From: Caballeronia sp. GAFFF1
Lineage (GTDB): Bacteria > Pseudomonadota > Gammaproteobacteria > Burkholderiales > Burkholderiaceae
Assembly: GCF_023630705.1 (NCBI RefSeq)
Contig: NZ_JALQEM010000005.1
Location: 248,001 to 312,000, forward strand
DNA: 64,000 nucleotides
Reading direction: 5' to 3'
The number at the start of each line of letters is the position of its first letter. Within the stretch, counting starts at the first letter, position 1. The position numbers and the translations under genes were made by a program. Of this stretch, positions 19,172 to 28,793 are shown piece after piece. The notes below the pieces were generated by a model. That model ran no database searches. It was given only the letters and a program-made list of their open reading frames with translations, and had not been told where the DNA came from.

Positions 19172-19261
19172 TGGCGGAGGCGGTGAGATTCGAACTCACG
19201 GAAGGATCGCTCCTTCGCCGGTTTTCAAGACCGGTGCCTTAAACCGCTCGGCCACACCTCC
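19172..19261 (-). tRNA. tRNA-Ser (anticodon TGA)
   Basis: A 90-nt tRNA on the minus strand with encoded CCA (TGG at 19172-19174 on the plus strand). Acceptor GGAGGTG pairs with CGCCTCC; the anticodon loop CTTGAAA gives TGA; long variable arm. The accessory patch lies at its 3' side, the side normally used by integrating elements, but I found no duplicated 3' end marking an att site. Confidence 0.97.
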
Positions 19262-19305
19262 AGCAAGGCGCGTATTGTAGCGCAACTCGTCGGCGTCGAG
19301 CGACC

Positions 19306-20529
19306 TCAGCCTTCGAGTGTGCGCGTCGCCCTGAGCGCGGGGAAAAGCCGCATCCACAACAGCGCGACGATGATCGTCCCCAATCCGCCGATCAGCACCG
19401 CCGGCACCGCGCCGAACAGTCCCGCCGTCATGCCCGATTCGAATTCGCCGAGCTGATTCGACGTGCCGATAAAGAGCGAATTGATCGCGCCGACGCGACC
19501 GCGCATCTCGTCCGGCGTCTGCAACTGCACGAGCGACATGCGCACGACCACGCTGATCACATCGGATGCGCCGAGCGCCGCCAGCGCAATCAGCGAAAGA
19601 TAAACGTTGCGCGAGAGCCCGAACACGATCGTCGCGATCCCGAACGCGATCACGCCAGCAAAGAGCGCCGTGCCCGCGCGCCGTCGCAGCGGAAAATGCG
19701 CGAGCCAGATGGACCCGGCGAGCGCGCCCACGGCCGGCGCCGCGCGCAGAATGCCGAGTCCCCACGGCCCCGTGTGCAGGATGTCGCGCGCGAAAACCGG
19801 CAACAGCGCCGTCGCGCCGCCGAGCAGCACGGCGAACAGATCGAGCGACAGCGCACCGAGAATCACCGGCTTGCTGCGAATGAAGCCGATGCCCGAGAAC
19901 AGCGCCTCGAACGACAACGGCGCGCGCATGCGCACGGCATTCTCGATCTTGATCGCGGCGACCGCGCACGCGGCAACGAGAAACGCCACGCAAACCGCGC
20001 CGTACACGGTAGACGCGCCGAGGCCGTAGAGCAGGCCGCCCATCGCGGGGCCGAGAATCTGCGCCGTCTGGTTCGCGGACGTCGACCAGGCGCTCGCGTG
20101 CTGCAACTGGTTTCGCGCGACGAGGTTCGGCAGGAGCGCGGCCATCGACGGCGATTCGAACGCGCGCGCCGCGCCCGTGATCGCGGCAATCGCGTAGATC
20201 GGGCCGGCGTGATTCCAGCCGCGCCATGCGCCGACACACAGCATGAGCGCCGCGACGCTCTCGACCGTCTGACAGACATACGCAATCGTGCGGCGGTCGT
20301 AGCGATCCGCGACGTGCCCGACGACGAGCGTCAGCACGAACATCGGCAGAAACTGCGCGAGGCCGACGAGACCGAGCGCGAACGCGCTGTGCGTGATCGA
20401 ATAGACCTGCCAGCCGATTGCGACCGACATCATCTGAAACGCGACGGAAGACATCACGCGCGCCGTCCAGAAGAGCGCGAACGGACGATGCCGCATGACC
20501 GAGTCCGGCGCCATCGTCGGGGCGCTCAC
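19306..20529 (-). CDS. MFS exporter, EntS/DHA3 type
   Basis: A 407-residue protein with about 12 membrane segments. MSSVAFQMMSVAIGWQVYSITHSAFALGLVGLAQFLP at the N-terminus and the loop motif GHVADRYDRRTI are typical of the DHA3 (EntS-like) branch, whose members export siderophores, macrolides and other small molecules. The start is GTG at 20529, whose last bases overlap the hemW stop (GTGA), so translation is probably coupled. The substrate is not predictable. It is the last gene of the rph-rdgB-hemW unit. Confidence 0.85.
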   Translation of the reverse strand: MSAPTMAPDSVMRHRPFALFWTARVMSSVAFQMMSVAIGWQVYSITHSAFALGLVGLAQFLPMFVLTLVVGHVADRYDRRTIAYVCQTVESVAALMLCVGAWRGWNHAGPIYAIAAITGAARAFESPSMAALLPNLVARNQLQHASAWSTSANQTAQILGPAMGGLLYGLGASTVYGAVCVAFLVAACAVAAIKIENAVRMRAPLSFEALFSGIGFIRSKPVILGALSLDLFAVLLGGATALLPVFARDILHTGPWGLGILRAAPAVGALAGSIWLAHFPLRRRAGTALFAGVIAFGIATIVFGLSRNVYLSLIALAALGASDVISVVVRMSLVQLQTPDEMRGRVGAINSLFIGTSNQLGEFESGMTAGLFGAVPAVLIGGLGTIIVALLWMRLFPALRATRTLEG

Positions 20530-21749
20530 CGTGCGGGATCCTGCAAGAACAGCTCCTGCAAATCGTTGAGGAAGCGTTGGCCGCGCTCGGTCGGCGCAAT
20601 GCGCTCGAAATCGCGCGTGATGAGGCCGCGCTTCTCCGCTTCGACGAGCGCCGGCTCGATGGCCGAGAGCGCCAGTCCCGTGCGCTCGACGAACGCATGC
20701 ACCGGAAAGCCTTCGACGAGCCGCAGCGTGTTCAGCATGAACTCGAACGGCAGATCACGCGGCCCGACTTCGCGCTCTTCCTGAATCGCGCTTTCCGTGG
20801 GCGACAGCGCGTGATCCATGTACGTCGCCGGATGCTTGAAGCGCGCCTGCCGCACGATCTTCGACGGAAACGACAGCTTCGTGTGCGCGCCCGCGCCGAT
20901 GCCGAGGTAATCGCCGAAGCGCCAGTAATTCAGGTTGTGGCGGCTCTGCCGATGCGGCTTCGCATACGCCGACACTTCGTAGCGCTCGTAGCCGGCATCG
21001 CGCGTGCGCTCGTGAATCCAGTCCTGCATGTCGGCGGCGGCGTCGTCGTCGGGCAGGGCGGGCGGATATTTGGCGAAGAGCGTGTTCGGCTCCATCGTCA
21101 GGTGATACAGCGACAGATGCGGCGGCGCGAAGGCGATCGCAGTCTCGATATCGCGCCGGCATTCGTCGAGCGACTGCTGCGGCAGCGCGAACATCAGGTC
21201 GAGGTTGAAGTTGTCGAAGTGCTTCGCCGCGATCTCGACGGCGCGCCGAGCCTGCGTCGCATCATGGATACGGCCGAGCGCCTTCAGATGCGCCTCGTTG
21301 AAGCTCTGAATGCCGATCGACAGCCGGTTCACGCCGCTCGCGCGGAACGACGCGAACTTCGCCGCTTCGAACGTGCCGGGATTCGCTTCGAGCGTGATTT
21401 CGGCGTCGGCGTCGATGGGCAAAAGCGCGCGCGCGTCGGAAAGCAGCCTGTCGAGGCCCTTGGCCGACAACAGCGACGGCGTGCCCCCGCCGATGAAAAT
21501 GGTATGCACCTGCCGTCCCCAGACGAGCGGCAACGCGCGTTCGAGGTCGGCGCGCAATGCGTCGAGATAACGTTCTTCGGGGAACGTATCGTCCTTCCAC
21601 TCGTGCGAGTTGAAGTCGCAATACGGGCACTTGCGCACACACCACGGAAAATGCACGTACAGCGAAAGCGGCGGCAGCGACGTCAGCCGGATGCTTCCGG
21701 GCGACGTGAACGCCTGCACGATGTTGATCGTCTTCGGTCCGCTGCTCAC
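20526..21749 (-). CDS. hemW: Radical SAM haem chaperone HemW
   Basis: A 407-residue radical SAM protein. Cys37, Cys41 and Cys44 (CVRKCPYC) bind the 4Fe-4S cluster, and FIGGGTPSLL is the SAM-binding glycine motif. The enzyme resembles HemN but lacks the HemN-type tail; HemW proteins bind haem and deliver it to acceptor proteins rather than oxidising coproporphyrinogen. A true HemN is encoded at 58954-60336. The GTG start at 21749 overlaps the rdgB stop by four bases. It is often mislabelled as coproporphyrinogen oxidase. Confidence 0.93.
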   Translation of the reverse strand: MSSGPKTINIVQAFTSPGSIRLTSLPPLSLYVHFPWCVRKCPYCDFNSHEWKDDTFPEERYLDALRADLERALPLVWGRQVHTIFIGGGTPSLLSAKGLDRLLSDARALLPIDADAEITLEANPGTFEAAKFASFRASGVNRLSIGIQSFNEAHLKALGRIHDATQARRAVEIAAKHFDNFNLDLMFALPQQSLDECRRDIETAIAFAPPHLSLYHLTMEPNTLFAKYPPALPDDDAAADMQDWIHERTRDAGYERYEVSAYAKPHRQSRHNLNYWRFGDYLGIGAGAHTKLSFPSKIVRQARFKHPATYMDHALSPTESAIQEEREVGPRDLPFEFMLNTLRLVEGFPVHAFVERTGLALSAIEPALVEAEKRGLITRDFERIAPTERGQRFLNDLQELFLQDPAR

Positions 21750-22375
21750 GCGAGTTCCTTGAGTCGTTGCAGCAGATCACGCAGCGCGAGCGCGCGATGA
21801 CTCACCGCGTTCTTGCGCGCCGGATCGAGTTCGGCGGCGGTCGCGCCGAGCGCCGGCAGAAAGAAGTACGGGTCGTAGCCGAAGCCGTGCCCGCCGCGCG
21901 GCGTGTCGATCACTTCGCCGTGCCAGCGGCCTTCCGCGATGAGCGGCTCGGGATCGTCTGCGTGACGCACGAGCACGAGCACGCAGAAGTAATACGCACG
22001 GCGGTCCGCTTCGTTCGCCAAGTCCGCGACGAGTCGAGCGTTGTTGGCGGCATCGCTCTTTTCGCCGCCGTGCTTCATCGCGTAGCGCGCCGAATGCACG
22101 CCGGGCGCGCCGTTCAGCGCGCGGACACAAAGGCCCGAGTCGTCGGCGAGGGCGGGCAGGCCGGTCAACGCCGACGCGTGGCGCGCCTTCGCGAGCGCGT
22201 TTTCGACGAACGTCGGATGCGGCTCTTCCGCTTCCGGCACGCCGAGTTCGCCCTGCGCGATCAGTTCGATGCCCGCGGCGTTCAGGAGCGACGCGAACTC
22301 GCGCAGCTTTCCTGCGTTATTCGACGCGAGCACCACGCGACCGATGCCATGCCCGATGCCATGTGTATCAGACAC
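21746..22375 (-). CDS. rdgB: XTP/dITP pyrophosphatase (RdgB/HAM1)
   Basis: A 209-residue house-cleaning enzyme that hydrolyses ITP, dITP and XTP to monophosphates. Family motifs are [50 protein letters not shown] and [13 protein letters not shown] near the C-terminus. The start is GTG 22375, overlapping the end of rph by eight bases; the first dozen codons contain a small GGCATCGG repeat. The rph-rdgB-hemW order is widely conserved in beta- and gammaproteobacteria. Confidence 0.95.
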   Translation of the reverse strand: MSDTHGIGHGIGRVVLASNNAGKLREFASLLNAAGIELIAQGELGVPEAEEPHPTFVENALAKARHASALTGLPALADDSGLCVRALNGAPGVHSARYAMKHGGEKSDAANNARLVADLANEADRRAYYFCVLVLVRHADDPEPLIAEGRWHGEVIDTPRGGHGFGYDPYFFLPALGATAAELDPARKNAVSHRALALRDLLQRLKELA

Positions 22376-23126
22376 CTTCGATCTCCAGCGCGGCTTTTTG
22401 CTTCGCGATCAGCGCCTTGATGCCGCTGTCGGCGAGATCGAGCAGCGCGTTCATCTCGTCGCGCGAGAACGGCGCGCCTTCCGCCGTGCCCTGCACTTCG
22501 ACGAAGCCGCCCGCGCCCGTCATCACGACGTTCATGTCGGTATCGCACTGCGAGTCTTCCTCGTAGTCGAGGTCGAGCACGGGCGAGCCTTCGAAGATGC
22601 CGACCGAAATGGCCGCGACGAAATCCTTCACCGGCGATTGCGCGATGCGTCCGCTCGCAAGCAGCTCCGTCACGGCATCGTGCGCGGCGACGAATGCGCC
22701 CGTGATGCTCGCGGTGCGCGTGCCGCCGTCGGCCTGGATCACGTCGCAGTCGAGATGCAGCGTGCGCGGGCCGAGCACGTTCAGATCGAATACGGAGCGC
22801 AGCGCCCGACCGATCAGCCGTTGAATCTCCTGCGTGCGCCCGGTCTGCTTGCCGCGCGCGGCTTCGCGGTCGCTGCGCGTGTGCGTGGCGCGCGGCAGCA
22901 TGCCGTATTCGGCGGTGAGCCAGCCTTGCTCGCGTCCGGTGAGAAACGCCGGCACGCGTTCGGCGATGCTCGCCGTGCAGATCACTTTCGTATCGCCGAA
23001 CTCGACGAGCACCGATCCTTCCGCGTGCTTCGTGTAATGCCGCGTGATGCGCACGTCGCGTAACTGGCTCGCGCGGCGGCCGCTCGGGCGGGCAATGGAA
23101 GGCTTGAGCAGGGGAGAGTCGGTCAT
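22368..23126 (-). CDS. rph: Ribonuclease PH
   Basis: A 252-residue phosphorolytic 3'-5' exoribonuclease that trims tRNA precursors. It opens with [28 protein letters not shown] and contains [32 protein letters not shown], the RNase PH signature. It continues with [22 protein letters not shown], including the phosphate- and metal-binding residues. Start ATG 23126. It is the first gene of the minus-strand unit and divergent from yicC. Confidence 0.97.
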   Translation of the reverse strand: MTDSPLLKPSIARPSGRRASQLRDVRITRHYTKHAEGSVLVEFGDTKVICTASIAERVPAFLTGREQGWLTAEYGMLPRATHTRSDREAARGKQTGRTQEIQRLIGRALRSVFDLNVLGPRTLHLDCDVIQADGGTRTASITGAFVAAHDAVTELLASGRIAQSPVKDFVAAISVGIFEGSPVLDLDYEEDSQCDTDMNVVMTGAGGFVEVQGTAEGAPFSRDEMNALLDLADSGIKALIAKQKAALEIEGV

Positions 23127-23391
23127 GGTGAGCGAGGGAAGAAAGAGTCGGGCGCGATTCGAATGTTCGGTGCGCCAGGTGGTGCGATTTTATCGTCAAT
23201 CACCGGGCGGCGTTGCCGGCCGCGGAATGCGCGGCGCGCGTCCGGGCGGACGGGCCGTGAGGTAAAAATGGGATAATGCGGGTTCATCGCCCGGCGGCCA
23301 ACGCGTGCCAATCCCAGCGCACCTTCATTCGCGCCGGGCGTTTCGTTGAACCGGCCTTCGGCAAGCGAAGGCGCACATCGCGAGACGTACC

Positions 23392-24321
23392 ATGATCTAC
23401 AGCATGACAGGCTATGCCAGCGCGACGCGCGAAGTCGTCGCGGACGGCGCGGGCGGCGCAGGCGTCGGGGTATCGGTGGAATTGCGCACGGTGAATTCGC
23501 GCTTTCTCGACCTGAATTTCCGCATGCCCGAAGACGTGCGCGCCACCGAGCCGCAAATGCGCGAAATGCTGATGACCAAGCTCTCGCGCGGCAAGGTCGA
23601 TATCCGCATCAACTTGAATCGCGTCGAGCAGACGGCCAATGCGGGCGCGCTCAATCGCGACGCGCTCACGCAACTCGCCACGCTGGAGCGCGCGGTGCTC
23701 GACGTCTTTCCGGATGCCGAACGCATGCGCACCGGCGAAATTCTGCGCTGGCCGGGCGTGCTCGCGGAAAGCTCGGTCTCGCAGGACACGCTGCGCGAAG
23801 CGGTGCTCGCGTGCGCCAAGCAGGCGATCGCGGATCTCATCGAAGTCCGCGCGCGCGAAGGCGCGGCGCTGGCGGGCGTGCTCATCAACAACGTGACGGA
23901 GATGGAAGCGATCGTCGCGCGCATCACGCCGCTCGTGCCCGAACTGATCACGAAGCATCAGCAGAAGATCGTCGAGCGCCTGCAAGACGCGCTCGGCATC
24001 GCGACGTCGGACAACGCCACGACGACGAGCGTGCCGCGCGATGAGATTGCCGAGCGCATCCGTCAGGAAGTGACGATGTACGGCATTCGCATCGACATCG
24101 CGGAAGAGTTGCAGCGCTTAAGCGCGCATCTCACGGAAACGCGCCACGTGCTGCAAAAGGGCGGCAAGGTCGGCAAGCGGCTCGACTTCATGATGCAGGA
24201 GCTCAATCGCGAAGCGAACACGCTCGGCTCGAAGGCGGCCGCCAAGGAACTCGCGGATGCGTCGATGACGCTGAAGCTGCTCATCGAACAGATGCGCGAA
24301 CAAGTACAGAATCTGGAGTAA
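23392..24321 (+). CDS. yicC: YicC/YloC-family endoribonuclease
   Basis: A 309-residue protein beginning MIYSMTGYASATRE, the invariant start of the family. The central region shows LRTVNSRFLDLNFRMPE, and the C-terminal DUF1732 part has RLSAHLTETRHVLQKGGKVGKRLDFMMQELNREANTLGSKA. YicC proteins are endoribonucleases affecting small-RNA turnover in E. coli. It sits directly upstream of gmk with nine bases between, a conserved pairing. Confidence 0.93.
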   Translation: MIYSMTGYASATREVVADGAGGAGVGVSVELRTVNSRFLDLNFRMPEDVRATEPQMREMLMTKLSRGKVDIRINLNRVEQTANAGALNRDALTQLATLERAVLDVFPDAERMRTGEILRWPGVLAESSVSQDTLREAVLACAKQAIADLIEVRAREGAALAGVLINNVTEMEAIVARITPLVPELITKHQQKIVERLQDALGIATSDNATTTSVPRDEIAERIRQEVTMYGIRIDIAEELQRLSAHLTETRHVLQKGGKVGKRLDFMMQELNREANTLGSKAAAKELADASMTLKLLIEQMREQVQNLE

Positions 24322-24330
24322 CGCTCGATC

Positions 24331-25005
24331 ATGCCGAACACCACGCACCGCTCGCATAGCACGTACACGGGTATCTATCCCGGCAACCTGTTCATGGTCG
24401 TCGCGCCGTCGGGAGCGGGCAAGTCCACGCTCGTGAACGCGCTGCTCGCGCAGGACCCGGCCATTCGCCTGTCGGTTTCCTACACCACGCGCGACCCGCG
24501 CCCGGCCGAGACCAACGGCGTGCAGTATCACTTCGTGTCCGTCGACGAATTCATGGAGCGGCACGACAAGGGCGAGTTTCTCGAAAGCGCGGAAGTGCAC
24601 GGCAATTACTACGCGACTTCGCGCCTGTGGATCGAGGACCAGATGAAAATGGGCCACGACGTGCTGCTCGAAATCGACTGGCAGGGCGCGCAGCAGGTCA
24701 AGAAACGCTTTCGCAATGCGGTGGAGATTTTCATTCTGCCGCCTTCGCTGGATGCGCTCGAAGACCGCTTGAAGAAGCGCGGCCAGGACGCGCCCAACGT
24801 GATCGTGCGGCGGCTGCTCGCGGCCGGCAGCGAGATGGCGCATGCGTCGGAAGCGGAGTATGTCGTCATCAACGAGAATTTCGATCGCGCGCTCAACGAA
24901 CTGCGCTGCCTCGTGGCCGCCACGCGCCTGCGCTTCACGTCGCAATACGCGCGTCACACGCAGCTTTTCGTCGAGCTCGGCATTCATCCCACGCACCCGC
25001 AATGA
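24331..25005 (+). CDS. gmk: Guanylate kinase
   Basis: A 224-residue enzyme phosphorylating GMP to GDP. P-loop [10 protein letters not shown] lies at about 26-35, [22 protein letters not shown] is the GMP-binding region, and [14 protein letters not shown] contains the Walker B Asp. About 15 N-terminal residues before [10 protein letters not shown] are not conserved, so an internal start cannot be excluded. GGAG of the yicC end lies 12 bases upstream, suggesting coupling with yicC. The gmk-rpoZ-spoT order follows. Confidence 0.96.
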   Translation: MPNTTHRSHSTYTGIYPGNLFMVVAPSGAGKSTLVNALLAQDPAIRLSVSYTTRDPRPAETNGVQYHFVSVDEFMERHDKGEFLESAEVHGNYYATSRLWIEDQMKMGHDVLLEIDWQGAQQVKKRFRNAVEIFILPPSLDALEDRLKKRGQDAPNVIVRRLLAAGSEMAHASEAEYVVINENFDRALNELRCLVAATRLRFTSQYARHTQLFVELGIHPTHPQ

Positions 25006-25074
25006 CGCGAGCGGTGGCCGAGTCGCATCGGTCACATAAGGTAGAATAAAACCCACATCGAGAAGGATACAAAC

Positions 25075-25278
25075 ATGGCCCGCATCACTGTCGAAGACTG
25101 CCTGAAACAAATTCCGAACCGCTTCGAGCTGGCGCTCGCGGCAACGTATCGCGCGCGTCAGCTCGCGCAAGGTCACACCCCGAAGATCGAAAGCCGCGAC
25201 AAGCCGACCGTCGTCGCGCTGCGCGAAATCGCAGCGGGGCAGGTGGGCGTAGAAATGCTGAAGAAAGTGCCGGTCTGA
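25075..25278 (+). CDS. rpoZ: RNA polymerase omega subunit
   Basis: A 67-residue protein starting [33 protein letters not shown], the full omega signature. It assists beta' folding and, with beta', forms the ppGpp binding site 1. AAGGA precedes ATG 25075. The adjacent spoT makes and breaks ppGpp, a functional link preserved in many proteobacteria. Confidence 0.98.
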
Positions 25279-25381
25279 CCGGCGGCTTTTTCGAAGTCTT
25301 CTACCCGTTTCACCCGTTTCACTTCTTGCAACCGGCGCAACTGATGGATAAGCGGCGCGTCAGACGAACACGGAGGCGAAC

Positions 25382-27778
25382 ATGAGTCAGACACCGCTGC
25401 CCGTCTCCGCTTCAGTGGACCCGGACATCGAGATCGATCAGGATTCGCTTCTCGATGCCGACAAGCCGCACGCGGCGCGCAAGTACATCGACGCGGTCCT
25501 CGAACAGTCGTTTCGCCACCTGTTCGGGCCGACCGCCACGCCGGAGCAGCCACGCAGGCACGACGTCGTTTCCATCGCGAATCTGACGAACGCGCTGGCA
25601 AGCTACATCTCCGCCGACGAGATCAAGGAAGTCAAGGCGGCTTTCCATTTCAGCGACGAAGCGCATCTCGGGCAGTATCGCCAGAGCGGCGAGCCGTACA
25701 TCACGCATCCGGTCGCTGTCGCGGAAATCTGCGCAGGCTGGAAGCTGGACGCGCAGTCCATCATGGCGGCGCTCCTGCACGACGTGATCGAAGATCAGGG
25801 CGTGACCAAGACGGAAATCGCCGAGCGGTTCGGCGCGAAGGTCGCGGAACTGGTCGACGGCTTGTCAAAGCTGGACAAGATGGAGTTCCGCAACCGCGAG
25901 GAAGCGCAGGCAGAGAACTTCCGCAAGATGCTGCTCGCGATGGCGCGCGACGTGCGCGTCATTCTGGTGAAGCTCGCCGACCGCCTGCACAACATGCGCA
26001 CGCTGGGCGCCGTGCCGCCGGAGAAGCGTCGGCGTGTCGCGCGCGAAACGCTGGATATCTACGCGCCTATTGCGCATCGGCTCGGCCTCAACAACACGTA
26101 TCGCGAGTTGCAGGACCTGAGCTTCGCGAACTTCAATCCAAACCGCTACGCCACGCTCGAAAAAGCGGTGAAGGCGGCGCGCGGCAACCGGCGCGAAGTG
26201 GTCGGCAAGATTCTCGAAGCGGTGCAGCGCACGATTGCGGACGCGAAGATCAGCGCCGAAGTCACCGGCCGCGAAAAGACCATCTACAGCATCTACAAGA
26301 AGATGCGCGACAAGCAGTTGTCGTTCTCGCAGGTGCTGGATGTGTACGGCTTTCGCGTGGTCGTGGAGAGCGCGCTCGAGTGCTATACGTGCATCGGCGC
26401 GCTGCATGCGCTCTACAAGCCCGTGCCGGGCAAGTTCAAGGATTACATCGCGATTCCGAAGGTGAACGGCTATCAGTCGTTGCATACCACGCTCGTCGGG
26501 CCGTTCGGCGCGCCCATCGAATTCCAGATTCGCACGCGCAAGATGCACGAGATCGCCGAGGCGGGCGTCGCGGCGCACTGGCTGTACAAGAACGGCGGCG
26601 CGGATCTGAACGACGTGCAGAAGCGCGCGCATCAATGGCTCAAGTCGCTGCTCGACATCCAGAGCGAAGCAGGCGATTCGAGCGAATTCCTCGAACACGT
26701 CAAGATCGACCTGTTCCCGGACGCGGTCTACGTGTTCACGCCGAAGTCGAAGATCATGCCGCTGCCGCGTGGCGCGACGGCGCTCGACTTCGCGTATTCC
26801 ATTCACAGCGACCTCGGCAATCAGTGCGTCGCGGTCAAGATCAACAACGAACTGCTGCCGCTGCGCACGGAGTTGAAGAGCGGCGATATCGTCGAAGTGA
26901 TCACCGCGCCGTACTCGAAGCCGAATCCCGCGTGGCTCGGATTCGTGCGTACCGGCAAGGCGCGCTCGGCCATCCGTCACTATCTGAAGACGATGCGCCT
27001 GAACGAATCCGTGCAGCTAGGCGAGCGGCTCGTCGATCAAAGTCTCAAGGGCTATGGCCTCGCGCTGTCGGACGTCACGCCGGAAGTGTGGGACAAGCTC
27101 GTGCTGTGGACCGGCAACAAGACGCGTCAGGAAATCTTTGCGGATATCGGCCTCGGCCGGCGCGTGGCGGCCGTGATGGCCAAGCGCATCGAAGTGTTGA
27201 TGAACGGCATTGCGGACGACGAGGATCACCCGCATCGCGAGCACCACAACACCAATACCGCGCCGCCCGTGGTCATCACGGGTACGGAAGGCATGTCGGT
27301 GCAACTGTCGCCGTGCTGCCGCCCGATTCCCGGCGACGACATCATGGGCTATATCGGCATCGGGCTCGGCATGGCGATCCACACGACGGAATGCCGCGTC
27401 GCGCAGCGCATCCACCGGCGCGATCCGGGGCGCTGGATCGACGTCGCGTGGGCGCCGCAGCCGGGGCGTCTCTTCGACGTCGCCGTGAAGGTGCTCGTAA
27501 AGAACACGAAGGGCGTGTTCGCGCGCGTGGCGGCGGATATCACATCGGCGGACGCGAACATCGTTCACATCGCGATGGATGAGGACGTCTCGCAGGAGGC
27601 GAAGCTTCTGCGCTTCGTCATCCAGGTGAGCGATCGCGTGCATCTCGCGAATGTGATGCGTCGCGTGCGCACGAATCTGGACGTGATGCGCATTGCGCGC
27701 GAGCGTCCGAGCGACGAGCCGCATCATCGCAATCAGGACGGCGGCATGCGCATCGACCGGGAACGCGCCGACTACTGA
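25382..27778 (+). CDS. spoT: Bifunctional (p)ppGpp synthetase/hydrolase SpoT/Rel
   Basis: A 798-residue stringent-response enzyme. An acidic, non-conserved N-terminus (1-60) is followed by an HD hydrolase domain with HDVIED at 133-138. The synthetase domain (about 280-430) has GREKTIYSIYKKM, VYGFRVV and KDYIAIPKVNGYQSLHT. A TGS domain follows (VFTPKSKIMPLPRGATALDFAYSIH), then a zinc-finger-like segment (SPCCRPIPGD) and a C-terminal ACT domain (KGVFARVAADITSADANIVHI). The intact HD motif indicates a bifunctional enzyme. GGAGG lies six bases before ATG 25382; it is 104 bases after rpoZ. Confidence 0.96.
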   Translation: MSQTPLPVSASVDPDIEIDQDSLLDADKPHAARKYIDAVLEQSFRHLFGPTATPEQPRRHDVVSIANLTNALASYISADEIKEVKAAFHFSDEAHLGQYRQSGEPYITHPVAVAEICAGWKLDAQSIMAALLHDVIEDQGVTKTEIAERFGAKVAELVDGLSKLDKMEFRNREEAQAENFRKMLLAMARDVRVILVKLADRLHNMRTLGAVPPEKRRRVARETLDIYAPIAHRLGLNNTYRELQDLSFANFNPNRYATLEKAVKAARGNRREVVGKILEAVQRTIADAKISAEVTGREKTIYSIYKKMRDKQLSFSQVLDVYGFRVVVESALECYTCIGALHALYKPVPGKFKDYIAIPKVNGYQSLHTTLVGPFGAPIEFQIRTRKMHEIAEAGVAAHWLYKNGGADLNDVQKRAHQWLKSLLDIQSEAGDSSEFLEHVKIDLFPDAVYVFTPKSKIMPLPRGATALDFAYSIHSDLGNQCVAVKINNELLPLRTELKSGDIVEVITAPYSKPNPAWLGFVRTGKARSAIRHYLKTMRLNESVQLGERLVDQSLKGYGLALSDVTPEVWDKLVLWTGNKTRQEIFADIGLGRRVAAVMAKRIEVLMNGIADDEDHPHREHHNTNTAPPVVITGTEGMSVQLSPCCRPIPGDDIMGYIGIGLGMAIHTTECRVAQRIHRRDPGRWIDVAWAPQPGRLFDVAVKVLVKNTKGVFARVAADITSADANIVHIAMDEDVSQEAKLLRFVIQVSDRVHLANVMRRVRTNLDVMRIARERPSDEPHHRNQDGGMRIDRERADY

Positions 27779-27841
27779 TCCGGCGCGGGAACGCGGCGTG
27801 CATGCGGTCGTCAGTCGACCGAAAGCATGGAGAGCGCCGAT

Positions 27842-28333
27842 ATGAATACATCCGACCTCGAAGGCCCCACGCTCGATTACTGGGTAGCGCGCGGCCTTCA
27901 CGACTTCATCAGGGAAATCCACTTCACCGACAGCGGCACCACGCTCTCGATCCGCGGTAACGACCGCGGCAAGGCGTGGGACGGGCGGTTTCTGCCGTCG
28001 ACGTCGTGGGAGGCCGCGTCTGTCGTGCTGGAGCGCGCCTGCCGGCTGGAAATGAACGACGTGGGGCGCGGGGAAGTGGAATGCACGGCGACGTTCGGCA
28101 AGGACGGCGAGCCGGTGCACGCGCGGGGGCCGTCGCTACGTGTCGCGCTGCTGCGCGCGTTTGTGCGGCATTCGTTCGGCGAGAGCGTCGAGGATGTCTA
28201 CTTGCGGCATCCGCAGACCTTGCTCGGCACGCGTGCCGAAGCGATCAGTGAGCCGACAGCGTTTTCATCGGCTGAAGACGTGCCCGCGCCGAATGCGCGC
28301 ATCGGCGATATCAAGTCGCCGCCACGGCCCTGA
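27842..28333 (+). CDS. DUF2591-like protein
   Basis: A 163-residue protein. The start is ATG 27842, with GGAG nine bases upstream; an ATG at 27827 is possible but lacks a good site. The N-terminal LEGPTLDYWVARGLH and the middle RFLPSTSWEAASVVLERA followed by SLRVALLRAFVRHSFG match the small DUF2591 (phage NinX-like) family, which is common on Burkholderia chromosomes and phages. No catalytic motif is visible and the function is unknown. It is 63 bases after spoT and could be co-transcribed. Confidence 0.65.
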   Translation: MNTSDLEGPTLDYWVARGLHDFIREIHFTDSGTTLSIRGNDRGKAWDGRFLPSTSWEAASVVLERACRLEMNDVGRGEVECTATFGKDGEPVHARGPSLRVALLRAFVRHSFGESVEDVYLRHPQTLLGTRAEAISEPTAFSSAEDVPAPNARIGDIKSPPRP

Positions 28334-28360
28334 CGATCAGCGTCGCGATAGCGCGGCCAA

Positions 28361-28393
28361 AACAAAAAGGGCCTTCCGAATGGAAGGCCCTTT
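28361..28393 (-). terminator. Terminator behind the tRNA-Arg pair
   Basis: AAAGGGCCTTCC (28366-28377) pairs with GGAAGGCCCTTT (28382-28393) across GAAT. On the minus strand it is followed by a T-rich run, so it ends the two minus-strand tRNA-Arg genes. Confidence 0.85.
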
Positions 28394-28398
28394 GAAAG

Positions 28399-28475
28399 TG
28401 GCGCGGCTGGCAGGATTCGAACCCACGACCCCTTGGTTCGTAGCCAAGTACTCTATCCAACTGAGCTACAGCCGC
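28399..28475 (-). tRNA. tRNA-Arg (anticodon ACG), copy 1
   Basis: 77 nt including encoded CCA. Acceptor GCGGCTG pairs with CAGCCGC; anticodon loop CTACGAA, anticodon ACG (A34 expected to be edited to inosine). The gene sequence is identical to the copy at 28563. Confidence 0.97.
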
Positions 28476-28562
28476 ACGCAAAACGGTACTGCTATGTGAC
28501 TTCAATGCGCTTGTGGTTAAGCGCTCGATGCTTTCGCTTGAAAGTGAAAACACCGGAATAAG

Positions 28563-28639
28563 TGGCGCGGCTGGCAGGATTCGAACCCACGACCCCTTGG
28601 TTCGTAGCCAAGTACTCTATCCAACTGAGCTACAGCCGC
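28563..28639 (-). tRNA. tRNA-Arg (anticodon ACG), copy 2
   Basis: The same 77-nt sequence as the copy at 28399, 87 bases upstream of it in transcription order. The pair probably comes from one precursor ended by the hairpin at 28361-28393. Confidence 0.97.
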
Positions 28640-28793
28640 ACGCAGAAGCGGAATTATAGCCAAGCCCGTTTGAAAAGGGAAGAGGCGTTGACCGAAAAGT
28701 GGCTAAGACCGGCTAGCGTCGTGGTAAGTTGACGATTACACGCCTCTACACACTCAGCGCGCGATGCGCGGAATTCTGGAATCGGTTCGCACC

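Noticed and set aside
16284..19261. Integrative element with att sites at tRNA-Ser(TGA)
   Set aside because: No integrase gene and no direct repeat of the tRNA 3' end was seen in the patch, so only a looser statement about an accessory patch is made.
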